From Oligoflexia bacterium (lineage in GTDB: Bacteria; Bdellovibrionota; Bdellovibrionia; JABDDW01), in contig JADJXN010000001.1 in NCBI GenBank assembly GCA_016715815.1, positions 186,001 through 250,000 on the forward strand: a stretch of DNA of 64,000 nucleotides, read 5' to 3'. Every line of letters begins with the position of its first letter. Positions within the stretch are counted from its first letter, which is position 1. Both the position numbers and the translations under genes were made by a program. Positions 1-8,238 of the stretch are shown here, piece after piece. A model generated the notes under the pieces. It made no database searches, had not been told where the DNA came from, and saw only the letters and a program-made list of their open reading frames with translations.

Positions 1-561
1 TGTTAAATTTAAACCTAAAATGGCTTTTGAATTACCAAAATGTTCTGCTAATTCCAAAAGGGTTTTATTAAGCCTATATGGGGTATCCATAACCACCAAA
101 GGAACCTTTATTTTTAAAAGCTCAGTAATTTTTTTTGAGCGTTCTGAGTTTTCAGCAGGTAAAAACCCTACAAAATAAAACTCTTTTAAATTTAACCCAC
201 TTAAAGAAATAAGGGCCATTAAGCTTGAGGCCCCAGGGTTAACATCTACTTTAATATTTTCCTTTACACATAAATTTACAAGCTCTGCTCCTGGATCACA
301 AAAGCCGGGGGTTCCGCAATCACTTACCAACACACAGTTTTGGTTTTTACAAATACCAACCAGCTCTTTTACATCACTCATTTTTGAGTGTTCATTAAGC
401 TGCAGAATTTTTTTGTCATGGATTTTTAATTTTTTAAGTAATGTTTCAGCAGGCCTTAATTCTTCACAAATAATAACATCAGCATTTTGTAGACTCTCAA
501 TGGCGCGCAGGGTGATATCTCCCTGATTTCCAATAGGAGTGCTTACAACTATAAGACTCAT
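1..561 (-). CDS. rsmI: 16S rRNA (cytidine-2'-O)-methyltransferase RsmI, 3' part cut by window edge
   Basis: Translating the minus strand from the ATG at 559-561 gives an open frame to the window edge, about 187 residues, beginning MSLIVVSTPIGNQGDITLRA. This is the start of the RsmI family (tetrapyrrole-methylase fold), with STPIGN near the N-terminus, SDCGTPGFCDPG near residue 95 and NPGASSLMALISLSG near residue 120. RsmI uses S-adenosylmethionine to 2'-O-methylate C1402 of 16S rRNA in the cytoplasm. Family members are about 230-290 residues, so the C-terminal third lies outside the window. In many members the segment after the first helix reads EDTR; here it is EELRPAETLL, a modest deviation. 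The start overlaps the ttcA stop by an ATGA junction, so the two genes are probably co-transcribed and translationally coupled. Confidence 0.9.
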   Translation of the reverse strand, partial: MSLIVVSTPIGNQGDITLRAIESLQNADVIICEELRPAETLLKKLKIHDKKILQLNEHSKMSDVKELVGICKNQNCVLVSDCGTPGFCDPGAELVNLCVKENIKVDVNPGASSLMALISLSGLNLKEFYFVGFLPAENSERSKKITELLKIKVPLVVMDTPYRLNKTLLELAEHFGNSKAILGLNLT

Positions 562-1331
562 TCAAAGCTCCAAAAATTTTTATCTAATAAATGGCTTGAT
601 TTTACATTTTTCAAAGACGCTAAAAGAGAGTTTTTAATATCAGGGATTTCTTTTTCTAGATCTGTTAATAAATTTTTAATTCTTTTTCTTTTAAAGTCTC
701 CATGTGTTGATTCCCCACACATCAATGGGCATTGGCAACACACAATAGGGAAATTCATTTGCTTGGTGTAAGCTCTTATATCTGCCTCTTGCACATAAAT
801 TAATGGTCTAATAACAATATTTTCCCCATCTTCTGCGCGAAGCTTAGGCGCCATGCTGCCAAGGCGGCCAATAAAAAAAGCGTTTAATAATAAAGTTTCA
901 ATCATGTCGTCTTGATGGTGGCCAAGAGCAATTTTATTTAAACCTAATGCTTTAGCAGCTCCATACAGTGTGCCTCGTCTGAGTCTGCTACAAAGAGAGC
1001 ACCACGTGGCCTCGCCCTGGTTTTTTTCTTTTACAATGTTGTTAATATCTTTAAAAGACATGTTGTATTTAATTTTGTTTTGAATCAGGTAGTCTTCAAT
1101 AATATCGGTTCTATAACCCTGGTAACCTTGATCAAGATTAACGGCCACAATTTCAAAATCAATGGGTGCTTTTTTTTGAAGCTCATTTAACACGTGCAGC
1201 ATAGCCCAAGAATCTTTGCCGCCACTGACGGCGACCATGATTTTATCGCCCTCTTCAATCATGTTAAAATCTGAAATAGCTTGACCCACTGAGCGAAATA
1301 ATTTTTTTTCTAGTTTTAAGTCGTCACGCAT
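558..1331 (-). CDS. ttcA: tRNA 2-thiocytidine biosynthesis protein TtcA
   Basis: TtcA is an ATP-dependent, Fe-S enzyme that thiolates C32 of some tRNAs. The PP-loop signature SGGKDS is near residue 36, followed by a CxxC pair (CSLC) near residue 113 and a cysteine cluster (CCQCPLMC) near residue 200, as expected for cluster binding and sulfur transfer. The frame is open upstream to 1373, but I choose the ATG at 1329-1331 (MRDDLKLEKKL). It has an AGAAG stretch just upstream, and the longer form would run across the start of the divergent Nudix gene. The length of about 257 residues is at the short end for the family. It overlaps rsmI by 4 bp, giving a two-gene tRNA/rRNA modification operon. 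Confidence 0.92.
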   Translation of the reverse strand: MRDDLKLEKKLFRSVGQAISDFNMIEEGDKIMVAVSGGKDSWAMLHVLNELQKKAPIDFEIVAVNLDQGYQGYRTDIIEDYLIQNKIKYNMSFKDINNIVKEKNQGEATWCSLCSRLRRGTLYGAAKALGLNKIALGHHQDDMIETLLLNAFFIGRLGSMAPKLRAEDGENIVIRPLIYVQEADIRAYTKQMNFPIVCCQCPLMCGESTHGDFKRKRIKNLLTDLEKEIPDIKNSLLASLKNVKSSHLLDKNFWSFE

Positions 1332-1346
1332 GTTACTTCTTCTATC

Positions 1347-1904
1347 ATGTCCAAGAACAAAAAAAACTGGCAAAAATTAGCATCCAAAGAATTATTTAAA
1401 ACCTCTTTTTTTCAAATGCGAAGTGATGAGCTTTTAATGCCCAATTTGAAGAAAATGCCCAACTATTACGTTTTTGACTTCACTGATTGGGTTAATATTG
1501 TACCTGTTACAACCAATAATGAGCTTGTGCTTATACGCCAATACAGACACGCCGTTGAGGATGAAATGCTTGAAATCCCCGGTGGGGGAATTGACTGGCG
1601 TTTAAAAGAAACCCCTGAACAAGCAGCTCTTAGAGAGCTTGCTGAAGAAACTGGTTATGTGGCCAGTGAAGTTATTCCCCTAGGGTTTCAAAGGCCCAAC
1701 CCAGCTTTGCAAAGTAATAGGCTTTGGAGCTTTTTGGCTTTAGGGTGTGAAAAAAAGTTTGAGCAAAAACTTGATGAATTTGAAGACATAGAAGTTGTTA
1801 CAGTGCCACTTACAGAAGCTTTAGATTTTGTTCATCAAGGGCAAATTCAGCATTCTTTAGTTATTGCTTCACTTCATATGGCCTTAAAACACTTAAATAT
1901 TTAA
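1347..1904 (+). CDS. Nudix hydrolase, ADP-sugar pyrophosphatase-like
   Basis: The 185-residue protein has a central Nudix box (about residues 74-98): EIPGGGI, then a helix ending RELAEETGY. It is close to the canonical GX5EX7REUXEEXGU, but one extra residue lies between the glycine and the first glutamate. The arrangement IRQYRHAVEDEMLEIPGGG resembles ADP-ribose or GDP-mannose pyrophosphatases, which cleave nucleoside-diphosphate sugars using Mg2+; the exact substrate cannot be read from the sequence. No strong ribosome site precedes the ATG, and its start lies only 15 bp from the divergent ttcA start. The stop overlaps the convergent HAD gene by 4 bp. Confidence 0.88.
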   Translation: MSKNKKNWQKLASKELFKTSFFQMRSDELLMPNLKKMPNYYVFDFTDWVNIVPVTTNNELVLIRQYRHAVEDEMLEIPGGGIDWRLKETPEQAALRELAEETGYVASEVIPLGFQRPNPALQSNRLWSFLALGCEKKFEQKLDEFEDIEVVTVPLTEALDFVHQGQIQHSLVIASLHMALKHLNI

Positions 1905-2605
1905 ATTTTCCAGTTTTTAATTCTAGGCACTTTGGCTGAGGGCTCAGGTGTTTTTTGCGAATGAACTGTTTCAACAAAAATAGGCTTTACAAAAGGGGCT
2001 TCTACCATAGCAAGATGGATATTAAGGGGTTCGTTTTCAAAAAAATACACATCTTTGTGAGAGTGTTTTAAATTTTCAAAAAACTTTTGCTTAAAAACGG
2101 CATCAGAGATGTCTTTACTGGGTTTTAAAATAAGGTTTTGGGCATTTTGATCCAGTGGAAATTGATGAGCAATCAAAGAAGAAATAGTGCCCTCTTTCAT
2201 TCTAGGGGAATCTCGGCCTGTGAGATATAAAATCTCAGCACCCTTTTGTTCTACTTTTTTAGTAAATTCATGGGCTCCTAGATAGGGGCGGTCATGGTGA
2301 AGGTAATCACTGGAGAAGAACTTAGTCTTCCAAAACTCCACAAGTTTTTTAATAAAATCCATATCAGTGGTGGGGAAGTTATATCTCTCCAAAGTTCGAC
2401 GCACCCCGTAGTCCTGGGGGTGGGGCTCCACATTTGTTAAGATTCTGTAGTGCTCTGGGTGTGTGTCTTTAACCTTAAACTCAGAGGCAAAGGCTTTTAA
2501 AATTGCTGTAATTCGGGGGCTTACATCAAAAAGAGTGCTGTCGAGGTCAAAAATCACCAAACTTTCTGATTTTAGTTCGTTTAAGATTTTTTCCAAAATT
2601 TGCAT
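1901..2605 (-). CDS. HAD-superfamily hydrolase
   Basis: The 234-residue protein carries the haloacid dehalogenase motifs in order: motif I IFDLDSTLFD near residue 18 (nucleophile Asp), motif II YLTGRDS near residue 127, a lysine region (LKPSKD) for motif III, and FFENEP near residue 188 in the motif IV position, where an acidic pair binds Mg2+. It is probably a cytoplasmic phosphatase of unknown substrate; the long cap between motifs I and II is not diagnostic. A GGAGG stretch lies about 12 nt upstream of the ATG, somewhat far. It converges on the Nudix gene with overlapping stops and is divergent from phnD. Confidence 0.8.
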   Translation of the reverse strand: MQILEKILNELKSESLVIFDLDSTLFDVSPRITAILKAFASEFKVKDTHPEHYRILTNVEPHPQDYGVRRTLERYNFPTTDMDFIKKLVEFWKTKFFSSDYLHHDRPYLGAHEFTKKVEQKGAEILYLTGRDSPRMKEGTISSLIAHQFPLDQNAQNLILKPSKDISDAVFKQKFFENLKHSHKDVYFFENEPLNIHLAMVEAPFVKPIFVETVHSQKTPEPSAKVPRIKNWKI

Positions 2606-2674
2606 AATCAGTTGGAACCTCCGTAAAAGATTGGTACAAACCTTTATTACTAATTAATTAGGGAGAAAATCAAA

Positions 2675-3562
2675 GTGAAAATACTAACGCTTCTACTTTC
2701 AGCATTTTTACTGACCTCTTGTTTTAAAAAATCCAATGAAACAGTTTACACCATGGGTTTTACTCCTGCTGAGAACGTTGATGTTGTGACCACAAACGGT
2801 AAAGTCATTTCAGATATAGTTTATAAAAAAACAGGTGTTAAGCTTAAAACCTACGTTGCTACAGATTACACTGCCCTTATTGAGGCTATGCGTGGGGGCT
2901 CAGTTCAGTTTGGTTGGCTTGCTCCTTTTGGATATGTGCTTGCGGAAAAGCGTGCAGGTGCAAAAGTTCTTTTAAAATCAGTTCGCCACGGAAAACCTTA
3001 TTTTTACTCAGCCATTTTTACACGTAAAGATAAGCCTTTTAAAACCATTCAGGATCTTAAAGGTAAAAGCATTGCTTGGGTAGACCCTGCAAGTACCAGT
3101 GGTTTTATTGTTCCCAAAGCGGCATTGATTAATGATGGTATTGATGCAGATAAATTTTTTGGAAAACAAATTTTTGCCGGTGGCCATGACTCTGTTGTTT
3201 TAGGTGTTATTAATGGCTCAGTGGATGCTGGAGCTACTTTTGCCAATGATGAAAAAGGTGTCACTGGTGCATGGACACAGCTTTCAAACGCCAAGCCAGA
3301 ATTTAAAGATAAAATTAGGGTCATTTACGTAACAAAGCCCATCCCTAATGACACATTTTCAACAACAGAGAAGTTTTATACTCAAAACCAAGGCTTGGTA
3401 GATAAAATAACTGAAGTTATTAAAACTATGGATTCCTCTCCTGAGGGAAAACAAGCTCTTTATAATTTGTACCGTATAGATTCTTTTTTAAAAGCAACTA
3501 GTGAGGATTTTGCTCCTCTTAAAAAAGCAGCAGAGAAGCTTAATATTGAGATAACTAAATGA
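2675..3562 (+). CDS. phnD: Phosphate/phosphite/phosphonate ABC transporter substrate-binding lipoprotein (PhnD-like)
   Basis: The 295-residue protein starts at GTG after a good AGGGAGA site. The N-terminus (LLLSAFLLTSC) is a lipoprotein signal with a lipobox cysteine at about residue 16. The body is a type II periplasmic binding protein of the PhnD/PtxB/HtxB group: a YxALIEAMRGGSVQFGWL segment near residue 66, DLKGKSIAWVDPASTSG near residue 127, and a GGHDSVVLGVINGSVDAGA region near residue 168. It is expected to deliver phosphonate, phosphite or a related oxyanion to PhnC/PhnE. No C-P lyase genes are in the window, so the substrate is open. The stop overlaps the phnC start by 4 bp. Confidence 0.9.
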   Translation: MKILTLLLSAFLLTSCFKKSNETVYTMGFTPAENVDVVTTNGKVISDIVYKKTGVKLKTYVATDYTALIEAMRGGSVQFGWLAPFGYVLAEKRAGAKVLLKSVRHGKPYFYSAIFTRKDKPFKTIQDLKGKSIAWVDPASTSGFIVPKAALINDGIDADKFFGKQIFAGGHDSVVLGVINGSVDAGATFANDEKGVTGAWTQLSNAKPEFKDKIRVIYVTKPIPNDTFSTTEKFYTQNQGLVDKITEVIKTMDSSPEGKQALYNLYRIDSFLKATSEDFAPLKKAAEKLNIEITK

Positions 3563-4290
3563 TCAAAGCCCAAAACCTCTCTAAAAGTTACCCCGATGGC
3601 ACTAAAGGTCTGAGCGATTTAACCCTGACAATTAATCAGGGGGAATTTGTAGCCATTATTGGGAGAAGTGGTGCGGGGAAAAGTACTTTTTTAAGGCAGG
3701 TTAATGGAACCATTTTACCAACTAGTGGTGAGCTTAATGTTTTAGGGGTGGATATTTTAAAAGCTAAAACTGAAGAGCTAAGAAAGCTGAGATCAAAAAT
3801 TGGTTTTATATTTCAGCAATTTAATTTAGTTAAAAGTTTAAGTGTCATGCAAAACGTGCTAACTGGGCGCTTAGGCTACCATAGTGATTTAGCTGGAACT
3901 CTTGGTTTATTTAGTGAGGAAGACAAAAAATTAGCTCTTCAATACATAAAAGAAGTAGGCCTTGAGGGGAGACATAATTCAAGGGCAGATCAACTCTCCG
4001 GTGGCCAACAACAACGTGTAGCCATAGCCCGTGCCCTTGTACAAGACCCACAAATTATTTTAGCTGATGAGCCAATGGCAAGCCTTGACCCCAAATTAAG
4101 TGAGGTAGTTTTAGATTTACTAAAACACTTTAACCAGCAAAAAAAGATTTCTATTATTGTTAATATTCATGTTTTGGAATTGGCAAAAAAATATGCCCAT
4201 AGAATTTTAGCCCTAAAAGCAGGACGTCTTGTTTACGATGGCCCTGTGAGTGGCTTAACTGATGATGTTTTAAAGAGTGTTTATGACTAA
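3559..4290 (+). CDS. phnC: Phosphonate-type ABC transporter ATP-binding protein (PhnC-like)
   Basis: The 243-residue ABC ATPase has Walker A GRSGAGKST near residue 35, a Q-loop (FIFQQFNL) near residue 87, the LSGGQQQRVAIARAL signature near residue 145 and Walker B IILADEP near residue 169. The H-loop region reads IIVNIHVLELAKKYAHRI, as in PhnC proteins. It drives import through PhnE with PhnD as receptor. The start overlaps phnD and the end overlaps phnE, so the three genes form a tight translationally coupled operon. Confidence 0.93.
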   Translation: MIKAQNLSKSYPDGTKGLSDLTLTINQGEFVAIIGRSGAGKSTFLRQVNGTILPTSGELNVLGVDILKAKTEELRKLRSKIGFIFQQFNLVKSLSVMQNVLTGRLGYHSDLAGTLGLFSEEDKKLALQYIKEVGLEGRHNSRADQLSGGQQQRVAIARALVQDPQIILADEPMASLDPKLSEVVLDLLKHFNQQKKISIIVNIHVLELAKKYAHRILALKAGRLVYDGPVSGLTDDVLKSVYD

Positions 4291-5092
4291 AACTAAAATT
4301 AATTATAATTTTTTAGATAAGTTTTTAAGCTTTAAATACTTCATCGCTGCTGTACTTGTGGGGGCATTTGTTTGGTCTGCTCAGGCTACAGAGTTTGATC
4401 TAAGCGTTTTATGGATAAACCGAGGTCAGCTTTGGAGCTTTATTACCGGTATGTTCCCGCCGGATACTGCCATTGCAAAGCAAGTTTTTGATGAAGTTGT
4501 AATCACCATTCAACTTGCATTTGTAGGTACTGTCATAGCTACGATTATTTCTTTGCCACTTGGTTTTTTAGCAGCTTCAAACGTAATGCCAAAAACTAAA
4601 ATGGGAAGCTTTATTGTAAACACCACTCGTTTTTTACTAAATGCAGATCGCGCTATTGATGCTGTTATTTTAGCTTTGTTTTTTGCAGGAGCCGTGGGCC
4701 TTGGCCCATTTGCTGGAACTTTAGCTTTAGCCATTCATTCAGTGGGAATGCTTGGAAAGTTATTTTTTGAAGCTATAGAATCCATTGATAAAGGCCCCGT
4801 TGAAGCTGTTGAAAGTGCAGGGGCAGGAAAGTTATCTGTTATTAGATGGGCTATGATCCCCCAGGTCATTCCATATTTTATTACTTATTTCCTATTTAGA
4901 TTTGAGCTTAATATCCGAGCAGCTGTTGTTTTAGGAGTTGTTGGTGCTGGTGGCATTGGCTTTTTACTACAAAGTTATATGAAGCTATTTCAGTACCAAA
5001 AAACCTGTACAGTAGTACTTGTTATTTTAGTGCTTGTTATGGGGCTAGATTATCTTAGTACTAAGCTTCGTCAGCGCTTAATTGGATCATAA
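4283..5092 (+). CDS. phnE: Phosphonate-type ABC transporter permease (PhnE-like)
   Basis: An inner-membrane permease of about 269 residues with an N-terminal hydrophobic segment (YFIAAVLVGAFVWSA) and further membrane helices. It carries the binding-protein-dependent transport loop, the EAA-like region ESAGAGKLSVIRWAMIPQV near residue 195. It ends with the typical PhnE region ELNIRAAVVLGVVGAGGIG. I prefer the ATG at 4283 to the in-frame GTG at 4277, because AAAGAG at 4272-4277 is well spaced for 4283. It overlaps the end of phnC by 8 bp and closes the operon. Confidence 0.92.
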   Translation: MTKTKINYNFLDKFLSFKYFIAAVLVGAFVWSAQATEFDLSVLWINRGQLWSFITGMFPPDTAIAKQVFDEVVITIQLAFVGTVIATIISLPLGFLAASNVMPKTKMGSFIVNTTRFLLNADRAIDAVILALFFAGAVGLGPFAGTLALAIHSVGMLGKLFFEAIESIDKGPVEAVESAGAGKLSVIRWAMIPQVIPYFITYFLFRFELNIRAAVVLGVVGAGGIGFLLQSYMKLFQYQKTCTVVLVILVLVMGLDYLSTKLRQRLIGS

Positions 5093-5099
5093 TTCCCTC

Positions 5100-5130
5100 A
5101 AAAAACGTCTAAGTTTAAGACACATTTTTT
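5100..5130 (+). terminator. Weak terminator-like hairpin after phnE
   Basis: Just after the phnE stop an A-run leads into GTCT, a 7-nt loop, AGAC and then a T-run at 5125-5130. The GC part of the stem is only 4 bp, extended by imperfect A/T pairing. It is in the right place to separate the phn operon from the 5201 cluster, but the stem is weak. Confidence 0.35.
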
Positions 5131-5200
5131 AACATTAACTTTTCCCAACTGGCATTCCGACTAGTCTAGAGAAGTTAAGGACTTAAAGCTGGGGGATGGT

Positions 5201-5998
5201 TTGAGCTTAAAGAAGTACTTTATAAATAGTGGTCAACAAAATTTAGGCCCTTTTGATTTTGTAAAAATCAAGGAATTGATTGGCAAAAATCAAATAAGGC
5301 CTACAGATAAAATTTATCTTGATGACCAAGACAAATGGATTGTTTTAAATACTCATCCGGAGTTTTTGCAAGACTCAGAAAATACTCAAATTTATCAAAA
5401 ACCAATACAATCACAACAAATGCAAGAGTCCAAAAAACGAGTCCTTGAAAGTACAAGTGATACTCAGTGGTATGCCCTAAGAGGGCAAGAGCGCCAGGGA
5501 CCTTTTGAATTTACAGATATCTTAAGGCTGCTCCAGGAAAAGGTTTTATTTGAATATGATTTTGTTTGGCGCGCGGGTTTTGAAAATTGGCAAAGAGTGG
5601 CTGAAACTGCTGAATTTGAAGCTGAGAACATAAGAAGACATTTACATTCAGACAAAAATATTTTTTTAAGACGTAAACACATGCGACTTTTATATGAGTG
5701 CCCACTTGTAGCCCATGACAACAAAGGTTTTTGGAGTGGCTACACATTAGAAATTAGCGAGGCGGGTGCTGGTATTGCCATTGAAAATGCCATGCTCATG
5801 CCAGGTCAAAGTATTTATCTTCACTTTAAGCCAGGCTCTCACACAAAACCATTTAATGTTTTATGTGAAGTGGTTAGCAAGAAATACATTAAAGACATTA
5901 GGGTCAAAGAAACTCTTATGATTTATGGGGTTAAATTTATCAATATTCCAAAGCAAGAAAAGGATTTAATTAGGGCTTTGTCTGCACAGGCAGCATAG
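5201..5998 (+). CDS. GYF-GYF-PilZ protein, probable c-di-GMP-binding adaptor at head of gliding cluster
   Basis: This 265-residue protein has two GYF_2-type repeats, about residues 3-52 (YFINSGQQNLGPFDF...W) and 89-131 (WYALRGQERQGPFEF...W). A PilZ domain follows at about 157-262. PilZ binds cyclic di-GMP through RxxxR and (D/N)xSxxG. Here RKHMR at 158-162 fits, and the second motif is EISEAG at 184-189, with Glu in place of Asp/Asn, so binding is likely but untested. GYF_2 domains are protein-interaction modules, and a GYF domain also occurs in the M. xanthus gliding protein AgmX/GltJ. The start is TTG, supported by GGGGGA just upstream; the nearby ATG at 5195 is followed directly by a stop. 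It is the first gene of a run of eleven same-strand genes. No signal peptide is seen, so it is probably cytoplasmic. Confidence 0.82.
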   Translation: MSLKKYFINSGQQNLGPFDFVKIKELIGKNQIRPTDKIYLDDQDKWIVLNTHPEFLQDSENTQIYQKPIQSQQMQESKKRVLESTSDTQWYALRGQERQGPFEFTDILRLLQEKVLFEYDFVWRAGFENWQRVAETAEFEAENIRRHLHSDKNIFLRRKHMRLLYECPLVAHDNKGFWSGYTLEISEAGAGIAIENAMLMPGQSIYLHFKPGSHTKPFNVLCEVVSKKYIKDIRVKETLMIYGVKFINIPKQEKDLIRALSAQAA

Positions 5999-6010
5999 AG
6001 CGAGGTTTAT

Positions 6011-6973
6011 ATGTTGAGGTTTCAAATTCTTGCAGTTTTTTTATTAATTATTGGTTGTGGTAACAACGCAAAATTTGGTATTGCCGAAAAAAGTCAAAGC
6101 TTTGGACAAAGAATTACCTATAATACCCAAGTAGATTTACTTTTAGTAGTGGATAACTCTGGCTCCATGGGTTCAAAGCAAGCACAACTTGCATCAGGTT
6201 TTGTTGGCTTTATAGATTACCTTGTAGCCAGCCAATTTGATTTTAGAATTGCTATTACTACAATGGATATGAGCAGTGGCGGTGCTAAAGGAAACTTTGT
6301 TGGAAACCCAAAAGTATTATCTAAAAGCACACCAGATTTAAGAAACGCTTTTATTAACAACATGAATCTTGGCACAAATGGAAGTGATTTATCTCGTGGC
6401 TTTGAAGCCATGCAATCATCTTTAAGTGATTCGAAATTAAATGGCACTAATAGCGGCTTTTTTAGAGAAGAAGCTCTTTTAGCTATTATTTTTATGTCTG
6501 ATGAAGATGATAATGATTCCTCTAATTGGCAAAATTATGCAGACTTTTTAGATAATAGAAAGCCCATGTTCCCTTGGGGGTACCGTGGTTGGCTTGTTAA
6601 TAGTATTGTTGTTAAAGAGCTTTCAAATAAATGTTTAACCTATAACCAATTTGCATCTGCTGGTTATGGTTTTATGAACTTATCAAATATCAGCGAAGGT
6701 ATTATTGAATCAATTTGTGAAGCAGATCTAGTGGGAGCAACAGCAAATTTAAGAGCAAGAATTGCAGAAATACTTACACAATTTCATTTAAATAGAGAGC
6801 CAGACGTAGCGACTATTAGAGTTTACATAAATGGTGTACTTATTCCTCAAGACCCAGTCAATGGCTGGACATACAATCCTGTAGGTTACACAATCTTATT
6901 TCATGGAAATAGTGTACCTGCAGCTAATGCAAACGTAACCGTATCATTTACACCGAAATCAATTAAGAACTAA
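6011..6973 (+). CDS. VWA-domain lipoprotein
   Basis: The 320-residue protein has a short lipoprotein signal (ILAVFLLIIGC, Cys16). A von Willebrand factor A domain follows, with the MIDAS motif DNSGS at residues 48-52 and further acidic loop residues (MSDEDDNDS) near 162. It should sit in the periplasm or outer membrane and bind a partner through a divalent metal. The C-terminal 80 residues (REPDVATIRVYINGVLIP onwards) look like a beta-rich module of a type often found in exported VWA proteins. It lies 12 bp after the GYF-PilZ gene and 17 bp before the TolQ-like gene, so it is probably part of the same operon. A specific role in motility is inference from context. Confidence 0.78.
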   Translation: MLRFQILAVFLLIIGCGNNAKFGIAEKSQSFGQRITYNTQVDLLLVVDNSGSMGSKQAQLASGFVGFIDYLVASQFDFRIAITTMDMSSGGAKGNFVGNPKVLSKSTPDLRNAFINNMNLGTNGSDLSRGFEAMQSSLSDSKLNGTNSGFFREEALLAIIFMSDEDDNDSSNWQNYADFLDNRKPMFPWGYRGWLVNSIVVKELSNKCLTYNQFASAGYGFMNLSNISEGIIESICEADLVGATANLRARIAEILTQFHLNREPDVATIRVYINGVLIPQDPVNGWTYNPVGYTILFHGNSVPAANANVTVSFTPKSIKN

Positions 6974-6990
6974 AGGACATAGGGGGCAAC

Positions 6991-7695
6991 ATGTTAACTA
7001 GTTTTGGAAAGTTTATATTAGAAGGGGGAGTTCCCGTCTACCTGATGCTTGGTATAATTATATTCGGCATCACAGTAGTATACGAGAGGGTTAATTCACT
7101 TTTCTTTAAATTTACAATAAAAACCGATGATTTTATGAAGCATTTAAAATCGCTTCTATTATCAGATAAAATTGAAGAAGCCATTGCGTTTTGTTCTTCT
7201 CAAGGTCAAGCCATGCTTCCAAAAGTAATTAAAAATATTTTGGAACGCTCAGACCGAGATGATGAAAACATACGTAATGCCCATGACATAGCTTCAATGG
7301 AAGTCATTCCTCAAATAACAAAAGGGATGGGTTACCTTGTTATGATAGCAAACGTGGCAACCTTACTTGGTTTGCTTGGTACTATTTATGGTTTGATTAT
7401 GTCATTCCAAGCGGTGAGTTTTGCAGACCCTTCACAGAAGCAAACACTTCTTGCGCAAGGTATTTCACATGCTATGAACTTTACAGCGATGGGTCTTTTG
7501 GTGGCCATTCCGGTTATGATTTTGTATGCGTTTTTACAGTCACGTCAAAATAAGCTCATAGAAGAAATTGTCTACCACAGTGCAAAAGTAGTGGATATGT
7601 TGATTTCAAGAAACTATGAGCCCTTTGATGAGAAAAAAGCTTACTCTACCAATAACCAAGAAGTGCCAGCGCCTAGTAAAAGAAAGACTGGGTAA
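6991..7695 (+). CDS. TolQ/ExbB/MotA-family proton channel subunit (AglR-like)
   Basis: The 234-residue protein has an N-terminal membrane helix (about 16-32), a cytoplasmic loop, and two helices in the C-terminal half (about 117-140 and 164-186) with the MotA/ExbB signature GMGYLVMIANVATLLGLLGT and a following GISHAMNFTAMGLLVAIP. Proteins of this family form the pentameric stator that uses proton motive force. Directly downstream are two TolR/ExbD-like genes, so the set matches the AglR-AglQ-AglS motor that powers gliding in Myxococcus xanthus. The spacing to the next gene is only 6 bp. The specific Agl assignment rests on the neighbours rather than on the protein alone; a TolQ or ExbB role cannot be excluded. 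Confidence 0.88.
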   Translation: MLTSFGKFILEGGVPVYLMLGIIIFGITVVYERVNSLFFKFTIKTDDFMKHLKSLLLSDKIEEAIAFCSSQGQAMLPKVIKNILERSDRDDENIRNAHDIASMEVIPQITKGMGYLVMIANVATLLGLLGTIYGLIMSFQAVSFADPSQKQTLLAQGISHAMNFTAMGLLVAIPVMILYAFLQSRQNKLIEEIVYHSAKVVDMLISRNYEPFDEKKAYSTNNQEVPAPSKRKTG

Positions 7696-7701
7696 GTTAA
7701 A

Positions 7702-8232
7702 ATGCGTAAGCTCAGATTTAGAGATAATTCTGAGGGGGCAACGTTTGAACTAAACCTAGCCCCCATGCTGGATATGATGGTCACCATCATACCCTTCTTG
7801 TTGCTTTCAGCTGTATTTTTGCAGCTTGCGGTGATTAATGTTCCACTTCCAGTGCCTGTGGCAAAAGCATTAGAGCAAGACCGCAAAAATGATAAGCCCG
7901 AGGTAACAATAAAAATCAAGATGCAAGGTAATAAAAGTATGCAGCTTGATGTTGTTGAGTTAAGTGGGGCTTCAAAGCGCACAAGTATTAATGCAACTAA
8001 TAGCGAGTTTGATTACCAAACTCTTCATAAAAAACTAGTTGAAGTAAAACAGCGCTTTCCAAAAGTATTTAAAGTGGAAATAAGCCCTGATGAGAGCATT
8101 GATTATAAATCAATTGTTGGCGTCATGGATAGCTCACGTAATTTAGATAATTCAGATCCTAAAATTAAAATTGAAAATGCTGAAACAACACTTTTATTTC
8201 CAGATGTTATTTTAGCAAACGTGATGGAGTAA
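7702..8232 (+). CDS. TolR/ExbD-family motor subunit 1 (AglQ/AglS-like)
   Basis: The 176-residue protein has a short cytoplasmic N-terminus, one membrane helix (about 22-45) and a periplasmic domain. The helix carries the conserved aspartate (LAPMLDMMVTIIPF, Asp24), which in ExbD/TolR/AglQ is the residue protonated during ion flow. The periplasmic part includes a stretch (DESIDYKSIVGVMDSSRN) typical of the peptidoglycan-proximal domain of this family. It sits 6 bp from both neighbours. Two different TolR-like genes beside one TolQ-like gene is the Agl arrangement. Confidence 0.88.
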   Translation: MRKLRFRDNSEGATFELNLAPMLDMMVTIIPFLLLSAVFLQLAVINVPLPVPVAKALEQDRKNDKPEVTIKIKMQGNKSMQLDVVELSGASKRTSINATNSEFDYQTLHKKLVEVKQRFPKVFKVEISPDESIDYKSIVGVMDSSRNLDNSDPKIKIENAETTLLFPDVILANVME

Positions 8233-8238
8233 GTATAA

